Assembly (NCBI GenBank): GCA_002493005.1
Contig: DKXL01000054.1
Coordinates: 1-64,000 of the forward strand
DNA from: Ruminococcaceae bacterium UBA7127
GTDB lineage: Bacteria > Bacillota > Clostridia > Oscillospirales > Acutalibacteraceae
Direction of reading: 5' to 3'
DNA length: 64,000 bases
Part shown: piece after piece, positions 1-9,404 of the stretch
Numbering within the stretch: the stretch's first letter is position 1
How the letters are laid out: every line of letters begins with the position of its first letter
Translations under genes and position numbers: made by a program
The notes under the pieces: generated by a model
What the model was told of the DNA's origin: nothing
What the model saw: only the letters and a program-made list of their open reading frames with translations
Database searches by the model: none

Positions 1-46
1 TCAAAATATTTTCTTAAATTATATGTTTTTCAAAATTGAGGTTAAT

Positions 47-2386
47 ATGGATGAAATAAAAACAAAACTTTCCGGCTTATCAACTGCTGAGGTTCAGCAA
101 AGAATAACAGAAGGCAAAACAAATATTTCTGTCAACATCAAAACAAAGTCAATTAAGCGAATTTGCTATGATAATATTTTTACTTTGTTCAATGCGATTA
201 ATGTTGCACTTTTGGTTGCTCTTATTCTTGTTGGTTCATATAAGAATATGTTATTTATCGGCGTGGTAGTTGCTAACATTGCCATAGGCATTTTTCAGGA
301 AATTCGTTCCAAAATCAGTGTTGATAAGCTTACAATTTTATCTGAGAAAAAGGTAAATGTAATCCGTAACGGCAAAATTACTCAGGCCAGCAAAGAGGAA
401 ATCGTAATTGATGACATTCTTGTTCTGTCACGAGGCAATCAGGTTCCTGCTGATTGTATTGTGTGTGACGGTGAGTGCAAAGCTAATGAAAGTCTGCTTA
501 CAGGTGAATCCGATTTAATTATGAAAAAGGCAGATAGTGAGCTTCTGTCAGGTAGCTTTATCTCTGCCGGCAAATGCTGTGCAAAGGTTACAAAGGTCGG
601 CTTAGATTGTTATGCAGCCAAAATTAATAATGAAGCAAAGTATGTCAAAAAGGTAAACTCCCAAATTTTAAAGTCTTTTAACTTCATTATTAAGCTGTGC
701 ACATTTATATTGTTTCCTATCGGTGTATTTTTCTTCATCAGACAGTTTCATTTGCCTGATGCAACCTTGCAAAGTGCAGTCGTAAGCACGGTGGCGGCAC
801 TTGTGGGAATGATACCCAAGGGTATGATTTTGCTCACAAGCTCGGTGCTTGCTGTGTCTATTATACGGCTTTCACAAAATAAGGTGCTTGTTCAGCAGAT
901 GTATTGCATTGAAACACTTGCCAGAGTTGATGTGTTGTGCCTTGACAAGACCGGTACTCTCACTACCGACGAGATGAACGTGGTTGATGTAATCAATTTT
1001 GAAAGTAATGCCGACGAGGTTAATAAAGCATTGTGTTCAATAGTGTCAGCGTCAGACGAACTGAATGCAACCTTGTCTGCCGTTAAGGATTACACAAAGG
1101 AATATTCTTCATATTCCTGTAAAAATTTTACAAACTTTTCTTCTGAAACAAAGTGGTCCGGCGGAACTTTTGATAACAAAATGACCTACATAATCGGAGC
1201 CGCCGAATTTGTATTTAACGATAATGACAAATATCAAAATGTTTATGACTCTATTGACAAAATAAGTCAGACAGTTCGCATACTGGCTCTTGCAAAAAGT
1301 AATAAACCATTGGCAAACGGTACTTTGCCCGATGATTTACAACCAATGGCACTTGTATTAATAAAAGATAAACTGCGTAAGAATGTAAATAAGACAATAG
1401 ATTATTTCAAAGAGCAAGGTGTGTGCCTTAAGGTTATATCGGGTGACAGCGTAAAAACTGTACAGAATATAGCATCTGACACAGGCATTGACGGCGCTGA
1501 AAATGCCATTGATATGACAACGGTTACAACGGATAAACAGCTTGAAGAGGCGGCGGAAAGATGTAACGTATTTGGCAGAGTTACACCTATTCAAAAGAAA
1601 AAACTTGTGCTTGCACTCAAAAAGCACGGACATTCTGTTGCAATGACAGGCGATGGAGTAAATGATGTTCTTGCACTCAAAGAAGCTGATTGCTCTGTCG
1701 CTATGGCTTCGGGCAGTGATGCCGCACGCAATGTTTCTCAGCTTGTTCTTGTTAACAATGATTTTGCCTCTATGCCTGATGTTGTAGCTGAGGGCAGAAG
1801 AACAATAAATAACCTTGAGCGCAGTTCTGCTCTGTATATTGTAAAAACAATTTATTCGGTTATTCTTTCGATTTTCTTTATATTTTTCAGTATGGAATAT
1901 CCTTTTGAGCCGATACAGCTGACTTTGGTTGGTGCATTGACAGTTGCATTGCCGTCATTTGTGCTAGCACTTCAGCCAAACAATAATATAATTAAGGGTA
2001 ATTTCACCGTCAATATAATTGCTCGTGCAATGCCGTCTGCATTCTGTGTTATAGCAAATATAATCACCATTGCAGTAACAAGCAAATTTATAAACCTGTC
2101 ACCCGAAGAATTTTCAACAATATCTGTATATTTGACAGCATTATCATGTATGCTTCTTGTTTTAAGATTATCAATTCCGTTAAACAGGATTCGTGTAGTT
2201 ATGCTTGTATTTTGTACAACAGCTTTTGTATTGGGCTCAATTTTTCTCGGCAATCTGTTTTCGCTTGTTCCGCTTTCAATTAACGGAATAGCTGTTTTAT
2301 TGATATTTGCGGCAGGAACGATATTTGTGTTTAATGTTTTGTATAATATAGCACAAAAATACACAAAATCAGTTGCAGGCATATAG
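47..2386 (+). CDS. Cation-transporting P-type ATPase (CtpE-like)
   Basis: An ATP-driven cation pump of the P-type family, acting in the cytoplasmic membrane. The actuator motif TGES lies near residue 152, the phosphorylation motif DKTGT has its aspartate at about residue 300, and the hinge motif GDGVND lies near 535. Hydrophobic segments fall at about 40-80, 215-285 and 600-770, giving the usual 10-helix pattern. There is no N-terminal heavy-metal domain and no CPC motif, so it is not a copper or cadmium pump. The layout and the GMIPKGM stretch in helix 4 resemble the CtpE-type calcium/magnesium-like group, but the ion cannot be read from sequence. An ATG at 23 is in frame, but the GAGG just before 47 favours 47. 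No promoter is seen within the few bases upstream. Confidence 0.9.
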   Translation: MDEIKTKLSGLSTAEVQQRITEGKTNISVNIKTKSIKRICYDNIFTLFNAINVALLVALILVGSYKNMLFIGVVVANIAIGIFQEIRSKISVDKLTILSEKKVNVIRNGKITQASKEEIVIDDILVLSRGNQVPADCIVCDGECKANESLLTGESDLIMKKADSELLSGSFISAGKCCAKVTKVGLDCYAAKINNEAKYVKKVNSQILKSFNFIIKLCTFILFPIGVFFFIRQFHLPDATLQSAVVSTVAALVGMIPKGMILLTSSVLAVSIIRLSQNKVLVQQMYCIETLARVDVLCLDKTGTLTTDEMNVVDVINFESNADEVNKALCSIVSASDELNATLSAVKDYTKEYSSYSCKNFTNFSSETKWSGGTFDNKMTYIIGAAEFVFNDNDKYQNVYDSIDKISQTVRILALAKSNKPLANGTLPDDLQPMALVLIKDKLRKNVNKTIDYFKEQGVCLKVISGDSVKTVQNIASDTGIDGAENAIDMTTVTTDKQLEEAAERCNVFGRVTPIQKKKLVLALKKHGHSVAMTGDGVNDVLALKEADCSVAMASGSDAARNVSQLVLVNNDFASMPDVVAEGRRTINNLERSSALYIVKTIYSVILSIFFIFFSMEYPFEPIQLTLVGALTVALPSFVLALQPNNNIIKGNFTVNIIARAMPSAFCVIANIITIAVTSKFINLSPEEFSTISVYLTALSCMLLVLRLSIPLNRIRVVMLVFCTTAFVLGSIFLGNLFSLVPLSINGIAVLLIFAAGTIFVFNVLYNIAQKYTKSVAGI

Positions 2387-2495
2387 TGTATAGATTACAC
2401 TTTTAAATTAAATTGCGATTTACATCTTATTGACTACAATGCGCTATTTAAAAATTTCAGCGATAATTTGTGGTGGAAAGGCTATGGTAATTAAT

Positions 2496-3428
2496 ATGAT
2501 ATACAACAACATTCTTGATGCAATCGGACACACACCGATAGTAAGGCTTAATAATATGACAGATAATGACAGTGCAGAAATACTTGTAAAATTTGAAGGA
2601 CTAAATGTCGGCGGTTCAATCAAAACAAGAACGGCTTACAATATGATTTGCAAGGCTGAACAGGAAGGCTTAATTAACAAAGACACTGTTATTGTTGAGC
2701 CTACAAGCGGAAATCAGGGCATAGGTCTTGCTCTTGTCGGTGCAGTAAAAGGCTACAAGACCATTATCATTATGCCCGACTCTGTCAGCGAAGAAAGGCG
2801 CAAGCTTGTTAAGCATTACGGTGCAGAGGTGATTTTGATACACGACAGCGGCAATATAGGCAAATGTATTGATGAATGCTTGCTGACTGCACTAAAAATG
2901 GCAAAAGACGACCCAAATGTTTTTGTACCTCAGCAGTTTGAAAATGAGAACAATCCTTGCGCTCACCGTCACCATACTGCACTTGAAATTATGGAGCAGG
3001 TGGGTAAGCCGATTGATGGTTTCTGTTCAGGCGTTGGCACAGGAGGAACAATAACAGGAATAGGCGAGGTACTTAAAGCTCAGTATCCTAATATAAAAAT
3101 CTGGGCAGTTGAGCCTGAAAACGCCGCTATACTTTCAGGCGGTACAATCGGAACACATCTGCAAATGGGAATAGGCGACGGTGTAATTCCAAAGGTACTC
3201 AACACCTCAATTTTTGAGGATATATGCATAATTACAGACGAGGAAGCAATCGAAACCTCAAAAAATCTTGCACGCAAAGAGGGCTTGATGTGCGGAATTT
3301 CAAGCGGTACTAACGTTGCGGCGGCAATCAAACTTGCCAAAATACTTGGCAAGGGCAAAACGGTTGTCACCGTTTTGCCCGATACAGCGGAAAGATATTT
3401 TTCGACTCCGCTTTTTGAAAACGAATAA
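2496..3428 (+). CDS. cysK: Cysteine synthase / O-acetylserine sulfhydrylase-like PLP enzyme
   Basis: A fold-type II PLP enzyme of the CysK family, predicted to make L-cysteine from O-acetylserine and sulfide in the cytoplasm. The PLP lysine is K43 in GGSIKTRTA, the substrate loop is PTSGNQGIG, and the phosphate-binding loop is GVGTGGTITG; the length of 310 residues is normal. The usual SVKDR motif reads SIKTR, so the conserved aspartate after the lysine is a threonine, and the SGNTG loop reads SGNQG. These changes leave open a related beta-replacement reaction. Two starts are possible, 2484 and 2496; the second matches the usual MIYNN-type beginning of clostridial CysK, while the first is closer to GGTGG at 2472. 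The cca gene follows after only 6 bases. Confidence 0.85.
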   Translation: MIYNNILDAIGHTPIVRLNNMTDNDSAEILVKFEGLNVGGSIKTRTAYNMICKAEQEGLINKDTVIVEPTSGNQGIGLALVGAVKGYKTIIIMPDSVSEERRKLVKHYGAEVILIHDSGNIGKCIDECLLTALKMAKDDPNVFVPQQFENENNPCAHRHHTALEIMEQVGKPIDGFCSGVGTGGTITGIGEVLKAQYPNIKIWAVEPENAAILSGGTIGTHLQMGIGDGVIPKVLNTSIFEDICIITDEEAIETSKNLARKEGLMCGISSGTNVAAAIKLAKILGKGKTVVTVLPDTAERYFSTPLFENE

Positions 3429-3434
3429 TAAGGA

Positions 3435-4775
3435 ATGACTAAATTGAACATAAAACTCTCCGACAGTGTAAAAGTCATTATTTCACAAATAAATAAATTT
3501 GGATTTGAGGCATTTGCAGTCGGAGGATGTGTGCGTGACAGTCTGCTCGGACTTACTCCTCATGATTGGGATGTGTGTACCAATGCAAAGCCCGATGAAA
3601 TCAAAAAATGTTTTGAAGGCTTCAAAGTATTTGATACGGGTATAAAACACGGCACTGTTTCCGTTGTATACGATAACTCAGTTTTTGAGGTTACAACCTA
3701 TCGCATAGACGGCGAATACCTTGATAACCGTCATCCTCAAAGCGTGGAATTTACATCAAATATAAATCAGGATTTGGCACGCCGTGATTTCACTGTTAAT
3801 GCAATGGCTTACAACGATGAGTCGGGAATTATTGACCCGTTTGACGGCATTACAGATTTAAAAAACAAAATCATAAGTTGTGTAGGCAATCCCGACAAGC
3901 GATTTAATGAAGATGCACTGCGTATCTTGCGCGGACTCAGGTTTGCTTCGGTGTATGATTTTAAAATTGAAAAAGCAACTTCAGACTCAATAAAAACTAA
4001 TGCGCATCTGCTTTCGGGCATTGCAAGTGAGCGCATAAATTCTGAGCTTAACAAGCTGTTATGCGGAATTGGTGCAGAGAATATTTTAAATGAGTATAGA
4101 GATGTTTTTGCTGTATTTATTCCTGAAATTACTCTAATGTTTGACTATGACCAGCACAGCAAGCATCACAGCCGTGACTTATGGCATCACACAACTTATG
4201 CACTTAAGACAGTTCAAAACAACCCTCTTCTAAGGGTAACAATGCTTTTGCACGATATAGGCAAGCCCAATGTAAGAACAACTGACGATAAAGGATATTG
4301 CCACTTCAAAAATCATCAGAATGTCAGCGTAAAAATTGCCGACAAAATCCTGCACAGGCTAAGATATCCGACTGATTTTATTGGAGATTGTCTTGTTTTG
4401 ATAAAATATCACGATGTGCGTTTTTGCGGAAGCAAAAATCAACTAAAGCGGATAATGAACAAAATAGGAGTCGATAATACAAGGCTTTTATTTGACGTTC
4501 AGTTTGCTGATATAAGCGCTCAGTCAAATTATCAGCAGGAACAAAAACTTATAAATATCGACATTGCAAGACGTCAGCTTGAAGAAATTTTACAAGAAAA
4601 TGAGTGCTTTAGCCTTAAACAGCTTGCAATAAACGGTGACGATATTAAAAGGCTCGGAATATCCGAGGGCAGGCAAATAGGGAACATATTAAATTATCTG
4701 ATGGATAAGGTAATTGATAACGAGCTTGAAAATGACAAAAACATTCTTTTATCGGCGGCAAAAGATTTTAATTAA
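3435..4775 (+). CDS. cca: CCA tRNA nucleotidyltransferase
   Basis: Adds or repairs the 3' CCA of tRNA using CTP and ATP. The N-terminal nucleotidyltransferase core has GGCVRD near residue 28 and the metal-binding DWD a little further on. The RRDFTVNAMAY and RILRGLRFA motifs of class II enzymes follow. A C-terminal HD domain carries LLHDIGKP near residue 270, as in bacterial CCA enzymes with phosphohydrolase-like tails. The length of 446 residues fits. The ATG at 3435 lies directly after AAGGA, which is too close; the in-frame TTG at 3444 has a 9-base spacing to that site and may be the true start. A terminator hairpin follows the stop. Confidence 0.93.
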   Translation: MTKLNIKLSDSVKVIISQINKFGFEAFAVGGCVRDSLLGLTPHDWDVCTNAKPDEIKKCFEGFKVFDTGIKHGTVSVVYDNSVFEVTTYRIDGEYLDNRHPQSVEFTSNINQDLARRDFTVNAMAYNDESGIIDPFDGITDLKNKIISCVGNPDKRFNEDALRILRGLRFASVYDFKIEKATSDSIKTNAHLLSGIASERINSELNKLLCGIGAENILNEYRDVFAVFIPEITLMFDYDQHSKHHSRDLWHHTTYALKTVQNNPLLRVTMLLHDIGKPNVRTTDDKGYCHFKNHQNVSVKIADKILHRLRYPTDFIGDCLVLIKYHDVRFCGSKNQLKRIMNKIGVDNTRLLFDVQFADISAQSNYQQEQKLINIDIARRQLEEILQENECFSLKQLAINGDDIKRLGISEGRQIGNILNYLMDKVIDNELENDKNILLSAAKDFN

Positions 4776-4776
4776 A

Positions 4777-4808
4777 AAGAGGATTTCAGCATTTGCTGAA
4801 ATCCTCTT
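4777..4808. terminator. Bidirectional terminator between cca and malic enzyme
   Basis: A perfect 14-bp stem (AAGAGGATTTCAGC with its complement) around a 4-base loop lies between two convergent genes. Read on the minus strand it is followed by TTTTTAATT, a good U-tract for the malic enzyme transcript. On the plus strand the trailing sequence is weaker, so it is a better terminator for the minus-strand gene. Confidence 0.8.
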
Positions 4809-4830
4809 AATGTTTATATGCTTGTCTGCT

Positions 4831-6003
4831 TTAGATTCTTGCAACTCCTGATTTAATTGCGGCATTCTTAACAGCCTCGGCAACTGTTTTGCCGATACGC
4901 TTATCAAATGCTTCAGGAAGAATGTAATCGGGGTTAAGCTCTTCATCGCTTACAAGTGAAGCTATGGCATATGAAGCGGCAACCTTCATATCTTCGTTGA
5001 TATCGCTTGCACGACAATCAAGCGCACCTCTAAAGATACCGGGGAATGCAAGCACATTGTTAATCTGATTAGGGAAGTCGCTTCTGCCTGTTCCCACAAC
5101 AGCCGCACCTGCTTTTTTAGCAAGGTCAGGCATAATTTCAGGAGTAGGATTAGCCATAGCAAATAAAATCGGGTCTTTAGCCATTGACTTAACCATATCT
5201 TCACTCACACAGCCTGCCGCCGAAATTCCGAGAAATACATCAGCACCCTGCATTGCGTCAGCAAGTGAACCTGTCTTGTGTTCAAGATTTGTGATTTCAG
5301 CCATTTCCTGCTTTGCGGCATTAAGTCTGTCATCACCCTTGCAGATAATACCCTTACTGTCGCAAAGTGTAATATTTTTAACGCCCATATTAAGCAAGTG
5401 CTTTGCGATTGCAATACCTGCCGCACCTGCGCCGTTCATAACTACTTTTATATCCTCAATTTTTTTACCGACAATTTTCAAAGCATTCAACAGACCTGCC
5501 GCAACAATTACTGCTGTGCCATGCTGGTCATCATGGAAAATCGGAATATCGCACTTTTCTTTTAATTTTTTTTCAATTTCAAAGCATCTCGGAGCGGCGA
5601 TATCCTCAAGATTGATTCCGCCGAATGAACCGCTGATAAGATAAATTGTGTTAACGATTTCGTCAACATCCTTGCTTCTTACACAAATAGGGAATGCGTC
5701 AACATCGCCGAATTCCTTAAATAATGCGCATTTTCCCTCCATAACAGGCATACCTGCCTCAGGACCTATATCGCCGAGTCCAAGCACAGCAGTACCGTCT
5801 GTAACAACAGCAACAAGATTATTTCTTCTTGTAAGTTCAAAAGATTTATTGTAATCCCTCTGAATTTCAAGGCATGGCTCAGCAACACCGGGAGTGTATG
5901 CAAGTGACAAATCTTCCGAAGTAGAAATAGGAACTCTTGAAACAACTTCAATTTTACCGTTCCAGTCATAATGTTTGTTAAGTGATTCTTTTCTGATATC
6001 CAT
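4831..6003 (-). CDS. NAD(P)-dependent malic enzyme
   Basis: Oxidative decarboxylation of malate to pyruvate, linking C4 acids to pyruvate and producing NAD(P)H. The N-terminal malic domain has the [11 protein letters not shown] signature near residue 37 and the [14 protein letters not shown] region. The DDQHGTAVI motif lies near residue 155. The NAD-binding domain follows, with GAGAAG near 187. The 390-residue length is that of short bacterial malic enzymes without the phosphotransacetylase domain. The start is supported by AGGGGAG upstream on the minus strand. A consensus-like promoter lies 30-60 bases upstream, back to back with the rnpB promoter. It appears to be a single-gene unit ending at the 4777-4808 hairpin. 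Confidence 0.93.
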   Translation of the reverse strand: MDIRKESLNKHYDWNGKIEVVSRVPISTSEDLSLAYTPGVAEPCLEIQRDYNKSFELTRRNNLVAVVTDGTAVLGLGDIGPEAGMPVMEGKCALFKEFGDVDAFPICVRSKDVDEIVNTIYLISGSFGGINLEDIAAPRCFEIEKKLKEKCDIPIFHDDQHGTAVIVAAGLLNALKIVGKKIEDIKVVMNGAGAAGIAIAKHLLNMGVKNITLCDSKGIICKGDDRLNAAKQEMAEITNLEHKTGSLADAMQGADVFLGISAAGCVSEDMVKSMAKDPILFAMANPTPEIMPDLAKKAGAAVVGTGRSDFPNQINNVLAFPGIFRGALDCRASDINEDMKVAASYAIASLVSDEELNPDYILPEAFDKRIGKTVAEAVKNAAIKSGVARI

Positions 6004-6035
6004 AAAAAACTCCCCTTTTTTACAAATCTTTTCTT

Positions 6036-6064
6036 ATTATAACCCCAAACGGGTATTATATCAA
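6036..6064 (-). promoter_or_regulatory. Predicted promoter of malic enzyme
   Basis: On the minus strand, TTGATA (6064-6059) and TATAAT (6041-6036) are separated by 17 bases and lie about 35 bases upstream of the malic enzyme start. Confidence 0.65.
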
Positions 6065-6083
6065 GTGCTAATCGCAATTTCAT

Positions 6084-6112
6084 TTGACATTTAGGGTTAA
6101 ATGTTTTATTAT
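6084..6112 (+). promoter_or_regulatory. Predicted promoter of rnpB
   Basis: TTGACA at 6084-6089 is followed after 17 bases by TATTAT (6107-6112); an overlapping TATAAT at 6110 would need a 20-base spacer. The first pairing puts transcription start close to 6119, the 5' end of the P1 helix of RNase P RNA. Confidence 0.7.
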
Positions 6113-6118
6113 AATCAC

Positions 6119-6466
6119 GTGAGTGTATTGAACAGCTGCGGGCAAAATCCGAAAGGATTTGTGCGAGGAAAGTCCGGGCTTCACAGAGCAATAATAACGG
6201 CTAACGGCCGCCGGGGGCGACCCCAGGGATAGTGCAACAGAAAATTACCGCCAATTTTATTGGTAAGGATGGAAAGGTGAGGTAAGAGCTCACCGGAGGA
6301 CGGGAGACCGCCCTGCCGTGTAAACCCTATTTGAAGCAACACCGTGGTAGGACATATAACGCTTGCTCGGCGTGTCCTTAGGAGGTGGCATCGAGCAGTT
6401 TTGGTAACAAACTGCCAAGATAGATGGCTGTTCACGACAGAACCCGGCTTACAGATACAGTCACAC
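6119..6466 (+). ncRNA. rnpB: RNase P RNA, bacterial type A-like
   Basis: The catalytic RNA of RNase P, which removes the 5' leader of tRNA precursors. The conserved 5' core GAGGAAAGTCCGGGCT lies at about 6164-6180 and the 3' core ends with ACAGAACCCGGCTTACAGA near 6437-6455. The 5' GTGAGTGTA (6119-6127) pairs with TACAGTCAC (6456-6464) to form P1 with one mismatch. The AGGATGGAAAGGTGAGGTAAGAGCTCACC region is the usual P10-P11 area. A promoter lies directly upstream and an intrinsic terminator directly downstream. No protein gene is supported inside it. Confidence 0.96.
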
Positions 6467-6474
6467 CATAAAAG

Positions 6475-6503
6475 AACCGACAGCAAATCGCTGTCGGTTT
6501 TTT
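6475..6503. terminator. rnpB terminator, probably bidirectional
   Basis: A 10-bp stem (AACCGACAGC paired with GCTGTCGGTT) is followed by a T-run on the plus strand. On the minus strand it is flanked by TTCTTTTA, so it can also end the flavoprotein operon at 6548. Confidence 0.88.
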
Positions 6504-6547
6504 AGTAATATTTTTAAATAAAATCGAAAATTTAGATTATCTACTTG

Positions 6548-8137
6548 TTAAATGGATGATTCAATAATTTTTTCTGCACATTTAATTCCGTCAACGGCGG
6601 CTGAAATAATACCGCCTGCGTAACCGGCGCCCTCGCCGCAAGGATAAAGACCGCTTATTAACACGCTTTGGAGCGTTTCGTTATTTCTCAATATACGAAT
6701 AGGGGAAGAACTGCGTGCTTCAACTGCGGTGAGCACAGCGTCACCGTCATCAAAGCCGGCAAGTTTTTTGCCCATTGCAGTAACTCCCTGTTTCATAGAC
6801 TCACAAATATAATCAGGCAAAACAGCGTTTAAATCGGCAAAAGTGTAATCGGGTCCAATACTGGGCTTCACTTCGCCAAGAGCGTGGCTTTTGCGATTAT
6901 TAATAAAGTCGTCAACCCTTTGCACAGGAGCATTGTAATTTTCGCCACCCGCCATAAAAGCTCTGTGTTCAAGTTCACGCTGAAAATACATTCCTGCAAG
7001 AGGACTGTCCGAGTTAAAATCATCAGGCGATACCCCCACAAGCAGTGCCGCATTTGAATTTACTTCATCTCTGGAAAATTCACTCATTCCGTTGGTGCAA
7101 AGCATATCTTCTTCACTGGATGCGTTAACAACCTTTCCTCCCGGACACATACAAAATGTATATACTCCACGTCCGTTTTCAAGGTGAACATTCATTTTGT
7201 AGTTTGCGGCTCCCAGCCTTTGGTTGCCTGCAAACTTTCCGTATTGTGATTTGTCAATTTTTTCTCTGAGATGTTCAATTCGAGCACCTACAGAAAAAGG
7301 CTTTGACTCAATCGGCATTTTTAAATCACATAGCATTTCAAATGTATCTCGTGCACTGTGACCTATGGCAAGAATAACATTGTCAGTTTCAATAATTTCA
7401 CTCTTACAGTTTTTTTCAACAGTGATTGACTGTATCTTGTTGTCTTTGTAATTGATATCAGTGAGTTTTGTTTCAAACATCACTGTTCCGCCAAGTGAGA
7501 TAATTTCCTGACGAATATTTTTTATCGTTGTTTTAAGCCTGTCGGTACCTATATGCGGTTTTGCATTATAAAGAATTTCTTCGGGTGCGCCATGCTTTAC
7601 AAATTCCTCAAGCACTTTGCGTTGTCTTAAATCCTTTGTGCCTGTGTTAAGCTTGCCGTCAGAAAATGTACCTGCGCCACCCTCTCCGAATTGTACGTTT
7701 GATGCAGTGTTTAAAACTCCGCTTGTCCAAAATTTATTTACATCATTTGTGCGGCTGTCAATGTCCTTGCCTCGTTCAATAATAATCGGTTTTGCTCCGC
7801 TTTGAGCAAGAACAAGTCCTGCAAATAATCCTGCCGGTCCCATTCCTACAATCACAGGTGAAACATTGCCGTTATATTTATTAACCTCATAGGTGTATTT
7901 TGGCGCAATCATTGCGTTTTTACATTTGCGGCAAACTTTTTCTTCATTAATGCTCAGCTCAACATCAACAGACGTAAGAAAAAATATATTGTCTTTTTTT
8001 CGTGCGTCTACGGAACGACGAAAAATTGAACAGTTTTTTATACAGCTTTGTTCAACTCTGAGTTGTTTTGCAACAGCTTTTTGTATTGCGATGTCGTCAT
8101 AATTTAAATCAAGATGTATATTATTTACTCTAATCAT
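6548..8137 (-). CDS. FAD-dependent dehydrogenase, COG2509 type
   Basis: A predicted flavoprotein oxidoreductase of the uncharacterised COG2509 family; its substrate is not known. An N-terminal region of about 90 residues precedes the FAD-binding GMGPAGLFAG motif near residue 98, and a second FAD contact, CGEGAGYAGGI, lies near residue 499. The 529-residue length is normal for the family. Its ATG overlaps the stop of the upstream flavoprotein gene as ATGA, and GGAG sits upstream, so the two are translationally coupled. The pairing of two FAD proteins suggests a shared redox job, but that is inference. Transcription probably ends at the hairpin shared with rnpB. Confidence 0.85.
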   Translation of the reverse strand: MIRVNNIHLDLNYDDIAIQKAVAKQLRVEQSCIKNCSIFRRSVDARKKDNIFFLTSVDVELSINEEKVCRKCKNAMIAPKYTYEVNKYNGNVSPVIVGMGPAGLFAGLVLAQSGAKPIIIERGKDIDSRTNDVNKFWTSGVLNTASNVQFGEGGAGTFSDGKLNTGTKDLRQRKVLEEFVKHGAPEEILYNAKPHIGTDRLKTTIKNIRQEIISLGGTVMFETKLTDINYKDNKIQSITVEKNCKSEIIETDNVILAIGHSARDTFEMLCDLKMPIESKPFSVGARIEHLREKIDKSQYGKFAGNQRLGAANYKMNVHLENGRGVYTFCMCPGGKVVNASSEEDMLCTNGMSEFSRDEVNSNAALLVGVSPDDFNSDSPLAGMYFQRELEHRAFMAGGENYNAPVQRVDDFINNRKSHALGEVKPSIGPDYTFADLNAVLPDYICESMKQGVTAMGKKLAGFDDGDAVLTAVEARSSSPIRILRNNETLQSVLISGLYPCGEGAGYAGGIISAAVDGIKCAEKIIESSI

Positions 8138-9357
8138 AAATTTTCTCCTGCCAGATAACCGCTTGAAAAAGCAAAATGAAGATTATATCCTCCGCACTCA
8201 CCACACAAATCGACCGCTTCACCGCAGATATAAAGATTATTTACGATTTTACTTTCCATTGTGCTTTCGTTAATTTCTTTGCCGATAACGCCGCCGATTG
8301 CACATTGAGCATTAGAAAAATCTCCGTTGCCTTCAACACAAAACGTCATATTTTTTACAGTACGGCAAATGCATTTGATTTCATTTTCAGATAATTCAGA
8401 GCAATTTTTAGCAAAGTCACTTATACCGCTCATTTTAAGAACAGCAATAGAAAGCCGTTTTTGCAGTATGCCCGTAAAAAGATTGTCACACGAAAGGTTT
8501 GAAAATAAGTCAATGTGTTTGTTTATAAGCTTATATAATTCTTTAAAAGAATAATCAGGCAATAAATCAATGCTGATTTTGCAATTTGGTTTAGCATAGA
8601 TTGACAGATTAAAAACGCATATACCCGACAGAGCTGATTCGGCAAATTGAATTTCTCCCGTTTCAGACTTAATTACTTTGTCGTTATTATCGCACAAAGT
8701 TACTTTGCCTGCGGCTCTTATACCCTTAAGTGATTTTAATAGGTTGCTTTTTACGATTATAGGGCACAAAGCAGGGGAGAAAGAATTAATTTTATGCCCG
8801 AAATTCTTCAGATAATCAACAGCACTTGCTGTACCGCCGAGCTTAGGTGCCGCCTTTGAGCCGCACGCTATAACCAGCTTGTCCGAGGCAAACTGCGTTG
8901 CTTGTGTTGTAACAGTAAATTTACCGTTTGTTTTTTTAATGGATTTAATACTTTCCGAGCAGTAGATGTCAACACCCGGTCTTTCAGCGGCAAACCGTAA
9001 AACATCAAGCACCGAGCTTGCCTGCTTGCTTATTGGGTAAAATCGTCCTTCACTGTCAGAATTGCAAATCAGTCCGAGATCTTCAAAGATTTTCAGCAGA
9101 TATTCAGTATCAAATCTTTTAAATAACTTTTTTGATTGCTCTTTAAACGAGCCGACATAATAATCCGCACAAGCCTTCGTATTAGTCAGATTACATCTTC
9201 CGTTTCCTGTTGATAAAAGTTTCTTGCAGACACGGTTGTTTTTTTCAATAATGGCAATATTGATATTTTTGTTATGTTGTTTTGCAGAAACGGCGCACAT
9301 AAGACCTGACGCGCCGCCGCCTATTATCACAACGTTATAGTATTTTTCGTAAGCCAT
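8134..9357 (-). CDS. NAD(P)/FAD-dependent oxidoreductase, HI0933/BaiN family
   Basis: A flavoprotein of the HI0933/YhiN/BaiN family. The N-terminal dinucleotide motif is GGGASG near residue 12, STGNGRCNLTN follows near residue 49, and the C-terminal ICGEAVDLCGECGGYNL motif is near 375. In some Clostridia a member (BaiN) acts in bile acid dehydroxylation, but the family is much wider and nothing here shows a bile substrate: no other bai genes are nearby. The start has AAGGTGAT just upstream on the minus strand. The gene ends in a 4-base overlap with the COG2509 gene, giving a two-gene operon. Confidence 0.85.
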   Translation of the reverse strand: MAYEKYYNVVIIGGGASGLMCAVSAKQHNKNINIAIIEKNNRVCKKLLSTGNGRCNLTNTKACADYYVGSFKEQSKKLFKRFDTEYLLKIFEDLGLICNSDSEGRFYPISKQASSVLDVLRFAAERPGVDIYCSESIKSIKKTNGKFTVTTQATQFASDKLVIACGSKAAPKLGGTASAVDYLKNFGHKINSFSPALCPIIVKSNLLKSLKGIRAAGKVTLCDNNDKVIKSETGEIQFAESALSGICVFNLSIYAKPNCKISIDLLPDYSFKELYKLINKHIDLFSNLSCDNLFTGILQKRLSIAVLKMSGISDFAKNCSELSENEIKCICRTVKNMTFCVEGNGDFSNAQCAIGGVIGKEINESTMESKIVNNLYICGEAVDLCGECGGYNLHFAFSSGYLAGENL

Positions 9358-9374
9358 ATTATCACCTTAAAAAT

Positions 9375-9396
9375 AAGGGCAGCTGACACTGCCCTT
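9375..9396 (-). terminator. Terminator after the small exporter gene
   Basis: The stem AAGGGCAG/CTGCCCTT with a 6-base loop is followed on the minus strand by TTATTTTTAA. It lies between the stop at 9405 and the ribosome binding site of the next minus-strand gene, so it may only partly separate the two. Confidence 0.65.
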
Positions 9397-9404
9397 GTAA
9401 ATAT

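Noticed and set aside
1358..2382. Long minus-strand open frames opposite the P-type ATPase.
   Set aside because: They are antisense to a strongly conserved gene and show no family motif or ribosome binding site; the same applies to the other antisense frames in the window.
6181..6486. Open minus-strand frame of about 100 codons opposite rnpB.
   Set aside because: It lies wholly within the RNase P RNA gene, has no family features and is a by-product of the structured RNA sequence.
8134..9357. Bile acid dehydroxylation gene baiN.
   Set aside because: Only the family matches; no bai operon genes are present in the window.
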